Source: Ktedonobacterales bacterium
GTDB lineage: Bacteria > Chloroflexota > Ktedonobacteria > Ktedonobacterales > Ktedonobacteraceae
NCBI GenBank assembly: GCA_027451525.1
Contig: DAIDJF010000014.1
Span: 1 to 64,000 of the forward strand
Reading direction: 5' to 3'
DNA: 64,000 nt
Shown piece by piece: positions 52,770-61,738 of the stretch. Under the pieces are notes generated by a model. That model ran no database searches. It worked only from the letters and a program-made list of their open reading frames with translations, and was not told the DNA's origin. Positions within the stretch are counted from its first letter, which is position 1. Each line of letters begins with the position of its first letter. Both the position numbers and the translations under genes were made by a program.

Positions 52770-53102
52770 TTACGATCCTTCGATGCGGCGACGGGGCCAG
52801 AGTACGATCAGCAATGCAAGAGCAAAGCCTATGCCACTTGCCAGTGCCAACCAGATCAACGTACCAACACGCCCTGAAAGCAGTTCGTAGAGCGCGTCTG
52901 TAATCAGCCAGAGTTGTACGATCAGAATAGCGGCAAGCAGAAACACCTGACCCTGCACGATAGCGATGCGTCCCTCAAGGCCCAGAAAATTTGGTCCCGG
53001 CATGGGTCCATGCGGACCACGCGGTGGGCATTGTACAGGAGGATCATCAGGATTGGCCTTACGTGTATAGTGCTTGCGATCTTGCGAACTCTCTACGCTC
53101 AT
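52770..53102 (-). CDS. Small two-helix membrane protein of the nitrate reductase operon
   Basis: This 110-residue protein has a Pro-rich N-tail with a single Cys (VQCPPRGPHGPMPGPN), and two membrane helices (QVFLLAAILIVQLWLITDAL and LIWLALASGIGFALALLIVLW). The ATG overlaps the Rieske gene stop by four bases (ATGA), so the two products probably work together. The plan matches a small unnamed family usually found beside Rieske proteins. Function unknown. Confidence 0.8.
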   Translation of the reverse strand: MSVESSQDRKHYTRKANPDDPPVQCPPRGPHGPMPGPNFLGLEGRIAIVQGQVFLLAAILIVQLWLITDALYELLSGRVGTLIWLALASGIGFALALLIVLWPRRRIEGS

Positions 53103-53659
53103 CGCTCAATCTCCTTTACCGCATAGATCACGCCATCTTGCTGCGCGAGCTGAATAAGCGGCAATGGGCGCGTGGGAGGTCCCGCCAACACATTGCCAGT
53201 GCGCGCATCAAACAGCCCATCATGGCAGGGACAAAACATCTTACCGTTGCCCTGATAGAGCACAGCACACGAGAGATGAGTACACACATCGCTATAGGCG
53301 ACCAGCCCATGCCCCGGTAGATTGATAAGAATGCCCTGTGTGTACTGGTCGGGAAAGTTAAAGACTTTCGACTCGTTTTCAGCCAGTTCGCCTACCTTCG
53401 CAATCGGTACAGCGGTCACGTTCTTGCCCTTGGGCAGCGCGCCAAGGATTGCCAGCGCACCCGTTGCCAGAAAGAGCGCACCTGACCCCGCGACCAGAAA
53501 GCGCAGGGTATCGCGGCGCGTCACAACCTCATCTTCATCCCAGGGATAAGGAAATTCCGCGCGCCATTCTTCATCCTTACGTTCGCGTGGCATTGTCACC
53601 TCGTTTATCAGGTGAGGTGTGCCCTGTGGCTCTTCTTTTGGATTCACGTCCTGTACCAT
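53099..53659 (-). CDS. Tat-type anchored Rieske [2Fe-2S] protein
   Basis: This 186-residue protein has a cytoplasmic N-tail and a twin-arginine signal anchor (TRRDTLRFLVAGSGALFLATG, about 47-70), which puts the Rieske domain outside. The cluster motifs are CTHLSC (Cys126, His128) and CPCH (Cys143, His146), with Cys131 and Cys145 as the disulfide pair of high-potential Rieske proteins. The gene touches the ferredoxin gene at one end and overlaps the next gene at the other. It would carry electrons between quinol-linked cytochrome and a partner outside the membrane, unusual for a nitrate reductase operon. Confidence 0.93.
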   Translation of the reverse strand: MVQDVNPKEEPQGTPHLINEVTMPRERKDEEWRAEFPYPWDEDEVVTRRDTLRFLVAGSGALFLATGALAILGALPKGKNVTAVPIAKVGELAENESKVFNFPDQYTQGILINLPGHGLVAYSDVCTHLSCAVLYQGNGKMFCPCHDGLFDARTGNVLAGPPTRPLPLIQLAQQDGVIYAVKEIER

Positions 53660-54418
53660 CTATTTACTCCCCCCAACAGTTGAAGCGTGTACGGGTTCAA
53701 GTGGCTTGCGCGGCGTCCAGGGTTCCGGCGGAGCCTCACGCTGAGGAATGCCCGCGCTCTCGGCATCCACCCACTGTTCCGCATAATCGTTTGCTGTTGC
53801 CGCTGGTAGATTGGCCTGCCAGCCCAGACTGGCCTCCTCGACCAACGCCATCAGGTCTAGTTCCTCATCTTGCTCACGCATGGTCACATAATTGCGTGTG
53901 CGCACACGCTGTCGCCCGAAGTAGAAGGTATTCACGGGTTTCGCACCCTGCTTGCCGCGTCCTGCCGCGAGCCATTCCTCATAGGTGCCGTAGAAAATGG
54001 CCTGCGTCGGGCAGACGGTCGCACACATGGGACCCTTGCCCTGACTCGTGCGGTCATAGCACAGGTTGCATTTCTGCATATAGTGGCCCGCAATCTGAAA
54101 CTTGGGCACGCCAAAGGGACAGGCATAACCGCAGTTCTTGCAATAAATGCAGCGCGTCTCATCAGCCGATTGCACGACACCATCCGGGCTAACCAGGATC
54201 GCCTGCGCGGGACAGACCTGCGCACATGGCGCAAGCGGGTCCTCACAATGCATACACAGCGTCGGTGACGAGGCAACCGTATTATGCCGCTCGATATAGT
54301 CAATGTAGATCATGCTCTCGCCCTTGTGCGTATCGCACTCGCGACAGGCCGCGACACACGAGCGACAGCCAATACAGCGCGAGGGGTCAAGAAAAATTTT
54401 CTTTATCAGATCAGCCAT
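53660..54418 (-). CDS. Four-cluster [4Fe-4S] ferredoxin subunit (NrfC/DmsB-like)
   Basis: This 252-residue electron-transfer subunit has four Cys groups of the NrfC/DmsB pattern: CIGCRSCVAACRECD, CMHCEDPLAPCAQVCP, CIYCKNCGYACPFGVP and CNLCYDRTSQGKGPMCATVCP. Without a signal peptide it stays inside. It is made next to the molybdoenzyme and passes electrons to it from the cytochrome subunit. GGAGG precedes the ATG. Confidence 0.93.
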   Translation of the reverse strand: MADLIKKIFLDPSRCIGCRSCVAACRECDTHKGESMIYIDYIERHNTVASSPTLCMHCEDPLAPCAQVCPAQAILVSPDGVVQSADETRCIYCKNCGYACPFGVPKFQIAGHYMQKCNLCYDRTSQGKGPMCATVCPTQAIFYGTYEEWLAAGRGKQGAKPVNTFYFGRQRVRTRNYVTMREQDEELDLMALVEEASLGWQANLPAATANDYAEQWVDAESAGIPQREAPPEPWTPRKPLEPVHASTVGGSK

Positions 54419-54431
54419 GCTACGCTACCTC

Positions 54432-56723
54432 CTAACGCATTGTCGGATTTGCTTGCGCGTGCGCAATAGGCAACTCGTGGCGATGTTTGCGCGCTGCCAG
54501 CAACGCCTCCACATCTTCATCTTTTGCCCAGTCCGGTTTTCGCTCTGCGCGCACTGCCGATGCCGCGCATACCTTGTACTCAGGGATTTTCATCATTGGC
54601 TCCAACACGGGATTTGTCAGGATGTTTGCTGCCTGTTCGTGTCCATAGTGATAGGGAATAAAGAGCGTGTCGGGACGAATCGAGCGCACCACCAGCGCGG
54701 GCACGGTCATTTCGCCACGCCGCGTGCGTACCGTAACCCAGTCGCCATCCTTGATGCCCAGACGTGCCGCCATCTGTTCGTGCATCTCGACCCAGGGATA
54801 GGGAGCCTGCTCTTTCAAAAATGGCACGCGCCGCGTCTGGTTACCCGACAGGTAGTGATAAATAACGCGCCCCGTGGTTAAAACCAGCGGATAGCTCTCA
54901 TCCGGTTCCTCGGCGGGCGGGATATAGGCGATAGGATGCATACGCGCTTTGCCATCCGCGAAACCGAAACGCTTTTCGTACAGGCGCGGCGTGCCGGGAT
55001 GCTCCTCAGTTGGACAAGGCCAGAAGACACCGTTCTGCTCGTCAATCTTCTCATAGGTGATACCCCAGTAGTCGCCTTTCGCCCCTTTTGTACAAAGACG
55101 CAACTCATCGAAGATTTCACGCGCCGAGTGAAAATTGAAGTATTGTCCTTTTCCCAGGCGGCGCGCAAGCTCACACACAATCTCCCAATCGCGCCGCGCC
55201 TCTCCTGGTGGCTCAACGGCCTTGTTATACTTGATGACGCGCCCCTCAAGACTCGTTACTGTGCCCTCATCTTCGGCCCAGACATTGCCAGGGAGTACAA
55301 TATCCGCCAGCTCAGCAGTTTCGGAGAGAAAGAAATCGGTGACAACGAACAGGTCCAAACCACGCAGAGCCCGCTCGACTGTATGCTGGTCAGGAAGCGA
55401 AACCATAGGATTTGAGCAGATCATAAAGCAGGCGCGGAGCTCTTGCCGCAGCATGGCGGGAATCATCAATGTGGCAGGATAGCCAGAATGCGGCAGATCT
55501 TTTTCGTCAATACCCCAGACAGATGCGATATAGGCTCGATCTTCGGGGTTCTCGATATCGCGGCAACCAGGGAGTTGCGAGGCTTTCTGGCCCATTTCGC
55601 GCCCGCCTTGACCATTGCCCTGTCCAGTCAGCGTCCCATAGCCCGCGCCAAGACGACCAAAATTGCCCGTTGCGAGGGCAAGATTCGCGGCAGTCACGCC
55701 GTTATCCACACCCTTGCTCTGGTGTTCCAGACCACGCGCCGTGTAGATCAGGGCCGCGCTGGCGTGTCCATAGAGGCGCGCCGCCTCGATAATTGCTTCT
55801 GGACGCAGACCACAGACCTTCGCTACACGCTCCGGCGGGTATTGTTCAACCATCGCCTTCGTCTCTTCCCAGCCAACAGTACGCTCGCGAATAAACTCCT
55901 CGTCAATCAGCCCTTCTTTAATAATGACATGCAACATGCCATTGAGCAGCGCGGAGTCAGTACCAGGACGTAGCGGCAGGAAGATATCGGCGGTCCGCGC
56001 AATTGGCGTCTGACGTGGATCAGCAACAATCAGCTTACAGCCTCGATCACGAGCTTGCCAGAGATAACTGGTCACAATCGGGAAACATTCGCCGACATTA
56101 GCACCGATCACAAAAATGCAATCCGCGTGTAGTATGTCGCTAATCGGGTTGGCAGCGCGATCTATCCCTAGAGAACGCTCATTCGCGCCCGTCGCTGAAG
56201 ACATGCACAGACGACCATTATAGTCGGTATGGCGCGTTTCCAGGGCTACACGCGCAAATTTACCCATCAGATAGCACTTCTCGTTGGTCATCGAGGAGCC
56301 ACTGTAGATCGCGACAGCATCTTTGCCATGTTCGGCTTGAATAGCGCGAAAGCGCGTGGCAATCGTGTCCAGCACCTCATCCCACGTGGCGCGTTCCAAT
56401 GGGCTATTCTTCCCGTTACGCCGCATTAATGGATAGGTCAGACGGTCTGGATGGTTGATGGTCTGATAGGCAGTCGTGCCCTTCGGACAGAGCATACCGC
56501 GATTAAGCGGAAAATCCGCGCGCGGTTCCACGCCTACTACTTTCTCGTTCGCTACCTTGAGATACATGCCACACTGCACACCGCAATAGCAGCAGTGCGT
56601 TGGCACATAGCGATCAACCTGCTCATCTGATTTCCAGGGTTGTGTAGGGTGCAGACCAGCGTGATAATCAAACGTTTCCTGTTGTCGCTGGCGGCGACGG
56701 AAAATCCCCTTATCGACACTCAT
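54432..56723 (-). CDS. Molybdopterin oxidoreductase, nitrate-reductase-like catalytic subunit (NarB/NasA/NapA group)
   Basis: This 763-residue protein has an N-terminal [4Fe-4S] site (Cys44, Cys47, Cys51, Cys79), then a molybdenum-pterin body. The Mo ligand lies in GRLCMSSATG (Cys173), the sequence usual for NapA and NasA-type nitrate reductases rather than formate dehydrogenases. LTGQGNGQGGREMGQKASQLPG and NVWAEDEGTVTSLEGRVIKYNKAV are also typical. There is no Tat signal, so it is cytoplasmic. The operon adds a NarI-like cytochrome, ferredoxin, Rieske and HPP genes. The substrate is probably nitrate; formate or another oxyanion cannot be excluded. Confidence 0.9.
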   Translation of the reverse strand: MSVDKGIFRRRQRQQETFDYHAGLHPTQPWKSDEQVDRYVPTHCCYCGVQCGMYLKVANEKVVGVEPRADFPLNRGMLCPKGTTAYQTINHPDRLTYPLMRRNGKNSPLERATWDEVLDTIATRFRAIQAEHGKDAVAIYSGSSMTNEKCYLMGKFARVALETRHTDYNGRLCMSSATGANERSLGIDRAANPISDILHADCIFVIGANVGECFPIVTSYLWQARDRGCKLIVADPRQTPIARTADIFLPLRPGTDSALLNGMLHVIIKEGLIDEEFIRERTVGWEETKAMVEQYPPERVAKVCGLRPEAIIEAARLYGHASAALIYTARGLEHQSKGVDNGVTAANLALATGNFGRLGAGYGTLTGQGNGQGGREMGQKASQLPGCRDIENPEDRAYIASVWGIDEKDLPHSGYPATLMIPAMLRQELRACFMICSNPMVSLPDQHTVERALRGLDLFVVTDFFLSETAELADIVLPGNVWAEDEGTVTSLEGRVIKYNKAVEPPGEARRDWEIVCELARRLGKGQYFNFHSAREIFDELRLCTKGAKGDYWGITYEKIDEQNGVFWPCPTEEHPGTPRLYEKRFGFADGKARMHPIAYIPPAEEPDESYPLVLTTGRVIYHYLSGNQTRRVPFLKEQAPYPWVEMHEQMAARLGIKDGDWVTVRTRRGEMTVPALVVRSIRPDTLFIPYHYGHEQAANILTNPVLEPMMKIPEYKVCAASAVRAERKPDWAKDEDVEALLAARKHRHELPIAHAQANPTMR

Positions 56724-56766
56724 ACTCTTTTTCCTTCAACTAGCTATCAACAGACGTTATTTATGG

Positions 56767-57942
56767 CTATAAGAATTGATTACCATCACGTCCGAGCGCG
56801 GCAAGATTCGCCTGCGCGCGCATGACCCGCTTGCAGGTCGGGCAAAGGTCTTGCCACCACAGCGTAGCAGTCGCTTGATCTTCAGACGGATTGCTCTTCA
56901 CGGGTGGCTCGTCAGCACGCACGCCAAATGATTGTACTGGAGTATCGCGGATAGTGTAGTTTTCGCCTACCTCATAGAGCGTGTGTTTCAGGTCTTGAAT
57001 GAAACGCACGGGGGCGAACTCTTCACTACAACGGGCACATTTCTGTTGCGTCGTGTTCTCGCCCGTTTGCCAGTACAGTTCAATACCAACGGTTGCGGGT
57101 CGCTCAATGAGATGAAAGAATTTGCCAAAGGGCAGCGAGATCAACCAGAGCACGACAACCGTTTCATGCGTGAGCGAGATATACCAGTAATAGGCTCCGC
57201 CCAACCACGTGCTATCAGCCGTCAGCGCGCCCCCTGTGACGACAATCGCCATGAGCAAAGCCAGCGGCACGATGTCGAAGCGAAAACGCTGCACCGCGAT
57301 CAGGGCCAGATCGTGAAAACGGCGATGGAAGGCCAGCACGAGGCCGATAAAGAGCAGCGCAGCTGTAAAATCCAGCGCGTGAATGACCAGGAATGCAAAG
57401 GGAGTGTCAACCGGAAAGGCAAAAAACGGGAAACCGAAGAACCAGATACGATACAGACCCGCCGCTGTCTGCGTGAAACGCCACCAGCCAAAGGTGAGCG
57501 GAAAGGTAACCATGCAGGAAAGCAGCACGCCCCAGAAAATGCACAGGTGTGTTACCCAGCGATACAGGCCACGCTTGCGAATAAACGATTGCCCGAAGAG
57601 GTCGCCAATCGCGGCAGGAATCAGCGCGCTATAGCGTCGGAAATTGGCATACGAGAGAAACAGTTGCCAGCTTCGCCACCAATAGCGTCCGGTCGGCGGA
57701 CGCGAGAGCCAGAACGTGTATTTATATGTCACAGCGGCAGTTGCAAAAACTGTCGCAACCGCGTAGCCAATCAAAGCTGCGTCAAACCAGTGAAAGCCCC
57801 GCGAACCGAGGGCAATCAGCATAATCAATAAGGCAGCCGCGACTATGCCCGCGATCAGCGAGCGTGTGCGCAGACGTTGTCCGGCACGCTGGCTACGAGC
57901 GGAACTGGTCGGTGTACGCCGCGAAGAAAAGGATTGTTCCAC
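56767..57942 (-). CDS. NarI-like di-haem membrane subunit with C-terminal zinc-ribbon-like tail
   Basis: This 391-residue membrane protein starts at a GTG (57940-57942) behind GGGAG; an upstream TTG is less likely. About six helices follow, with His residues placed for haem b (WVTHLCIFWGVLL, FLVIHALDFTAALL, YISLTHETVVVLW, GKFFHLIERPA). The C-terminal 110 residues are soluble and hold two CxxC pairs (CARC, CPTC), possibly a zinc or iron site. It leads the operon. In NarI-type partners, quinol gives its electrons here, then to the ferredoxin subunit. The soluble Cys domain is not a usual part of NarI. Confidence 0.85.
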   Translation of the reverse strand: MEQSFSSRRTPTSSARSQRAGQRLRTRSLIAGIVAAALLIMLIALGSRGFHWFDAALIGYAVATVFATAAVTYKYTFWLSRPPTGRYWWRSWQLFLSYANFRRYSALIPAAIGDLFGQSFIRKRGLYRWVTHLCIFWGVLLSCMVTFPLTFGWWRFTQTAAGLYRIWFFGFPFFAFPVDTPFAFLVIHALDFTAALLFIGLVLAFHRRFHDLALIAVQRFRFDIVPLALLMAIVVTGGALTADSTWLGGAYYWYISLTHETVVVLWLISLPFGKFFHLIERPATVGIELYWQTGENTTQQKCARCSEEFAPVRFIQDLKHTLYEVGENYTIRDTPVQSFGVRADEPPVKSNPSEDQATATLWWQDLCPTCKRVMRAQANLAALGRDGNQFL

Positions 57943-57980
57943 GTTACTCCCTTTCACACTGCTGAATAAACCCAACAATG

Positions 57981-57995
57981 TATCGTTAAGCGATA
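57981..57995. promoter_or_regulatory. Candidate operator, copy 1
   Basis: TATCGTTAAGCGATA, 39 bases before the GTG start of the NarI-like gene. It has palindromic ends TATCG/CGATA and differs from copy 2 at only two of 15 positions. Confidence 0.5.
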
Positions 57996-58114
57996 TAAAA
58001 GCTCTAACCTATTCTAAACATCAAGCATAAAGTAATGCAAGGGTAATTCTTTTGCTGTGATAAAAGTCGCAAAGGCAGACTCTCACACAAGGGGTTATGA
58101 GACACGCATATAAA

Positions 58115-58131
58115 ATATCGCCAAGCGATAT
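58115..58131. promoter_or_regulatory. Candidate operator, copy 2
   Basis: ATATCGC-CAA-GCGATAT, a perfect 7-bp inverted repeat 185 bases before the phosphoketolase gene, followed by another TATCGC half site at 58133-58138. Confidence 0.5.
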
Positions 58132-58316
58132 ATATCGCAAGTAGCTCATGTCACAAATCAGTCACGGGCGAAAAAATTGTAGCCTTCCATGCCAAGCGTT
58201 TTCTGTCATTCTAGAGTTAGACATGGTACACTACAGGTGGGTGTCGCGAAGCAAGACACCAGTTGATTGTCAACACACTGAGATTGCTGCATGGACGTTT
58301 TGGAGGATAATTCGTT

Positions 58317-60674
58317 ATGCCACACTTAGACCAGGCCCGTCTGGACCTGATACACCGCTATTGGAATGCAGCCAACTACCTGACGATTGGTCAGATTTAC
58401 CTACAGGATAACCCGCTTCTGAGAGAGCCATTACGCCCCGAACACATCAAACCGCGTCTACTTGGTCACTGGGGAACGTCCCCCGGCCTGAGCTTTATCT
58501 ATGCTCATTTGAATCGCCTCATTCAAGACAATGATGTCAATACGATCTATCTGGCGGGACCAGGACACGGCGGTCCGGCCCTCATCGCGAATGTCTATCT
58601 CGAAGGGACCTATACAGAAATTTATCCAGAGATCACACAAGATGTCGCTGGTATGCGACACCTTTTCCGCCAGTTCTCGACCCCTGGCGGCGTGCCGAGC
58701 CATGTCAGCGTACCTACGCCTGGCTCGATTCACGAGGGTGGCGAACTCGGCTACGTCCTCTCGCACGCCTTTGGAGCCGCCTTTGATAATCCCGACCTGC
58801 TCGTCGCGGCTGTCGTCGGCGATGGCGAGGCCGAAACCGCGCCGCTCGAAGGTGCGTGGAAGAGCATTCAATTCCTCAATCCTGCGCGTGATGGAGCCGT
58901 TTTGCCCATCCTGCATCTCAACGAATATAAAATTTCCGGTCCGACCGTGCTGGGACGCGCCAGTGATGCCGCCATCCAGCGTCTTCTCTCCGGTCACGGC
59001 TACGAGGTCCATTTTATCGCGGGCGATGATCCGCAGCAGATGCACCTGGACTTTGCGCGCCTGCTTGACACCTGCTATGCCAAAATTCGCGGCTATCAGG
59101 AGGAGGCACGGCGCAACGGTCAAGTCGCCTGCCCACCCTGGCCCGCAATTGTTATGCGCACACCAAAGGGCTGGACAGGGCCAAAGGTCGTTGACGGTCT
59201 GCCCATTGAGGGCACGTTCCGCGCACACCAGGTACCCGTGGCCGATGTCAAAGCCAACGCGGAGCACATGCACATCCTTGAAGAGTGGATGCGCAGCTAC
59301 AAACCAGAAGAACTGTTTGACGAGCAGGGCCACTTAGTGCCAGAACTCTCCGCCCTTGCCCCACAGGGCAATCGCCGCATGGGAGCCAATCCGCATGCCA
59401 ATGGTGGGCGGTTGCTCGTTGACCTGGACCTTCCGCCCATAACCGATTATGCTATTCCTGTTGAAAAGCCAGCGACTGAGCGGCACGAGTCCACGCGCCA
59501 ACTCGGAAAGATGATGCGTGACATCTTCACGCGCAACGCGAGCGCGCGCAACTTCCGTCTCTTCTGTCCCGACGAAACAAACTCAAACCGCTTAGGCGAT
59601 GTGTTTAGCGTCGAGAACCGCATGTGGATGGAACCACGCATCGATATCGACGATCACCTCTCACCCGATGGGCGTGTAATGGAGGTTTTGAGCGAACATC
59701 TCTGCCAGGGCTGGCTGGAAGGCTATCTGCTGACCGGACGCCACGGCCTGTTTGCCACCTATGAAGCCTTTGCAATGGTCTCCGCCTCGATGACCGTGCA
59801 ACATACAAAATGGCAGGAAGAGGGCATCAAACTGCCCTGGCGCAAACCGATTTCTTCGCTCAACGTGCTGCTCACCTCGACTTGCTGGCGTAACGATCAC
59901 AACGGCTTTAGCCACCAGGGACCAGGGCTTATTGACACGGTATTATCCAAGAAAGGCACAATTGCCCGTATCTATATGCCGCCCGATGCCAACTGCCTGC
60001 TCTCGGTTGCGGATCACTGCTTCCGCAGTCGCAACTATGTCAACCTGATCGTGATTGATAAGCAACCACAGCTACAATGGCTCAGCATGCCAGAAGCTAT
60101 CGAACACTGCACACGTGGCATCTCGACATGGCATTGGGCCAGCAATGATGACCACGTTGAGCCAGATGTTGTGCTGGCTTGCGCGGGCGACATTCCCACC
60201 CTGGAAACCATCGCGGCGGCATGGTGGTTGCGCAAACACATCCCGGAACTCAAGGTGCGCGTCGTTAACGTCGTGGACCTGATGACGCTCTATCCACACT
60301 TGTTGCACCCACACGGCATGGATGAAGCATCTTTCGTAAGCCACTTCACGGAGGAGCAGCCCGTTGTGTTCGCCTTCCACGGCTATCCGCGCGCCATTCA
60401 CCAGGTCATTCACGGACGCACCAACACGCCTCGCTTCCACGTGCGCGGCTTCAACGAAGAGGGCACGACAACCACGCCGTTCGACATGGTTGTTCTCAAC
60501 GGCATGAGCCGCTATCATCTCTGCATCGAGGCCATGCGCCGCGCTACCCGCGTGCGCGAACTGACGCCACCGCTGATCGCCGAGTGCAACGAGATGATTA
60601 TGCGCCACAAATCCTACGTGCGCGCCCATCTGGAAGACATGCCCGAAGTGCGCGACTGGGTCTGGACAGACTAA
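58317..60674 (+). CDS. xfp: Phosphoketolase (xylulose-5-phosphate/fructose-6-phosphate)
   Basis: This 785-residue ThDP enzyme splits xylulose-5-phosphate (and often fructose-6-phosphate) with phosphate to give acetyl phosphate and an aldose phosphate. It is close to the usual 790 residues. The opening is [19 protein letters not shown] with [27 protein letters not shown], then the ThDP motif [68 protein letters not shown] and a final [13 protein letters not shown] complete the family. GGAGG precedes the ATG, and a terminator follows. Such a gene in this group suggests a bypass for pentose breakdown. Confidence 0.97.
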   Translation: MPHLDQARLDLIHRYWNAANYLTIGQIYLQDNPLLREPLRPEHIKPRLLGHWGTSPGLSFIYAHLNRLIQDNDVNTIYLAGPGHGGPALIANVYLEGTYTEIYPEITQDVAGMRHLFRQFSTPGGVPSHVSVPTPGSIHEGGELGYVLSHAFGAAFDNPDLLVAAVVGDGEAETAPLEGAWKSIQFLNPARDGAVLPILHLNEYKISGPTVLGRASDAAIQRLLSGHGYEVHFIAGDDPQQMHLDFARLLDTCYAKIRGYQEEARRNGQVACPPWPAIVMRTPKGWTGPKVVDGLPIEGTFRAHQVPVADVKANAEHMHILEEWMRSYKPEELFDEQGHLVPELSALAPQGNRRMGANPHANGGRLLVDLDLPPITDYAIPVEKPATERHESTRQLGKMMRDIFTRNASARNFRLFCPDETNSNRLGDVFSVENRMWMEPRIDIDDHLSPDGRVMEVLSEHLCQGWLEGYLLTGRHGLFATYEAFAMVSASMTVQHTKWQEEGIKLPWRKPISSLNVLLTSTCWRNDHNGFSHQGPGLIDTVLSKKGTIARIYMPPDANCLLSVADHCFRSRNYVNLIVIDKQPQLQWLSMPEAIEHCTRGISTWHWASNDDHVEPDVVLACAGDIPTLETIAAAWWLRKHIPELKVRVVNVVDLMTLYPHLLHPHGMDEASFVSHFTEEQPVVFAFHGYPRAIHQVIHGRTNTPRFHVRGFNEEGTTTTPFDMVVLNGMSRYHLCIEAMRRATRVRELTPPLIAECNEMIMRHKSYVRAHLEDMPEVRDWVWTD

Positions 60675-60690
60675 CAACCTCTATATGCGT

Positions 60691-60732
60691 AAAAGAGCAG
60701 CGTGACCGTAATGGTTGCGCTGCTCTTTTTGT
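60691..60732 (+). terminator. Rho-independent terminator of the phosphoketolase gene
   Basis: AAAAGAGCAGCG (60691-60702) and CGCTGCTCTTTT (60718-60729) form a 12-bp stem with a U-run directly after, 14 bases past the stop. Confidence 0.85.
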
Positions 60733-60911
60733 TACACATGCCTATTTTTCGTGTTATATAGTTGAAAGGCTTGATTATTTGGCAGCATGTTTTAACTTCC
60801 ATTGCAGCGATTGAAAATGATCCTCTCTTTATTTCTTTACAGAGGTAATGTACTATATGGCAAAAATGCTGCGTACAGTGAAGCCAGGACAGCAGTAGAG
60901 ATGAGAAGATA

Positions 60912-61682
60912 TTGTCTTATATCAAATTTTTGGGCACAAGCGACTCTAGAGGCGTCCCACGAATATTATGTACGTGTGAGGTTTGCACAAAGAGAGATGC
61001 AAAGAATGTGCGTATGCGGCCTTCTATTTACGTGCAGACAAACAAGGGCCAGATACTGATAGACGCCTCGCCAGATTTTCGCCAGCAATTTCTACAGTTT
61101 TCTAACGGAAATATCCCACAGGCAGTACTCATTACGCATTTGCATAATGACCATATTGCAGGGTTAGGAGATTTTGCCGATCTGTGCTTTTGGCGTAGGC
61201 ACCCTGCATGCATCTTTAGCCCAGAAGAGATGATTGCCGGATTAAGGCGAAAATTCGCACACCTGACTCCTGCACGCGGCATAGATATGCTCGCAACCAA
61301 ACAAACGCAATTGTACGACTGGCTTGTTAGTTTTCATCCTGTGCAGCATGGGGCCAATGGATATTCTTACGCTATTCGCTTCTCCAACAGCAAGATGGTT
61401 TGGGCATATATGCCTGACGCATTTCAGGTCACAGAAGAGCAGTTCGACGCACTACGAGACTTAGATCTTCTAATCATGGGAGCGGCTTACTGGAAGGAAA
61501 ATGCAGAACCACGGCAGCGGTCAATCTACGATGTTCAAGAGGCATTAGTAATCAAACAGACATTGTCGGTGAAACGCCTGATACTGACCCATCTGTCACA
61601 CGACATAGATGTACCACGCTATGCGGCAGCATTACAAGAGAATGTCGCGTTTGCCTTTGACGGAATGGAAATACCCCTATAA
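60912..61682 (+). CDS. Metallo-beta-lactamase-fold phosphodiesterase (PhnP-like)
   Basis: This 256-residue protein starts SYIKFLGTSDSRGVPRILCTCEVC, where the three Cys form the extra zinc knot known from PhnP. The HLHNDH motif follows (HxHxDH), with the later His and Asp ligands in HPVQHG and ILTHLSHD. PhnP hydrolyses cyclic phosphodiesters in phosphonate breakdown, but no phn gene is near, so the substrate may differ. The start is a TTG; no ATG or GTG lies between it and the upstream stop. Confidence 0.87.
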   Translation: MSYIKFLGTSDSRGVPRILCTCEVCTKRDAKNVRMRPSIYVQTNKGQILIDASPDFRQQFLQFSNGNIPQAVLITHLHNDHIAGLGDFADLCFWRRHPACIFSPEEMIAGLRRKFAHLTPARGIDMLATKQTQLYDWLVSFHPVQHGANGYSYAIRFSNSKMVWAYMPDAFQVTEEQFDALRDLDLLIMGAAYWKENAEPRQRSIYDVQEALVIKQTLSVKRLILTHLSHDIDVPRYAAALQENVAFAFDGMEIPL

Positions 61683-61691
61683 AAAGAGAAA

Positions 61692-61718
61692 CGTCCAGGC
61701 CATTGACCGACCTGGACG
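61692..61718. terminator. Short hairpin between convergent genes
   Basis: CGTCCAGG (61692-61699) and CCTGGACG (61711-61718) form an 8-bp stem in the 56 bases between convergent genes. No long U-run. It probably works as a weak bidirectional terminator. Confidence 0.5.
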
Positions 61719-61738
61719 CTCGTTTGCATTAACACTAT

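Larger units (their letters stand above)
57943..58316. other. 374-bp divergent regulatory region with two similar palindromes
   Basis: Region between the nitrate-reductase-like operon and the phosphoketolase gene. It contains TATCGTTAAGCGATA (57981-57995) and TATCGCCAAGCGATA (58116-58130), and an extra half site ending TATATCGC. A small imperfect hairpin (GGTGTC..GACACC) is near 58239-58260. No gene. Confidence 0.6.

Noticed and set aside
54432-56723. Calling the molybdoenzyme a formate dehydrogenase
   Set aside because: The Mo-ligand region reads RLCMSS, usual for NapA/NasA-type nitrate reductases, and no selenocysteine or FDH-type His after the ligand Cys is present. Kept as a lower-ranked alternative.
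56932-57831. Open frame of 299 codons opposite the NarI-like gene
   Set aside because: Highly charged composition, expected for the complement of a membrane protein gene; no ribosome site.
58458-59333. Open frame of 291 codons opposite the phosphoketolase gene
   Set aside because: The plus-strand gene is a full-length, unmistakable phosphoketolase; the antisense frame has no family features.
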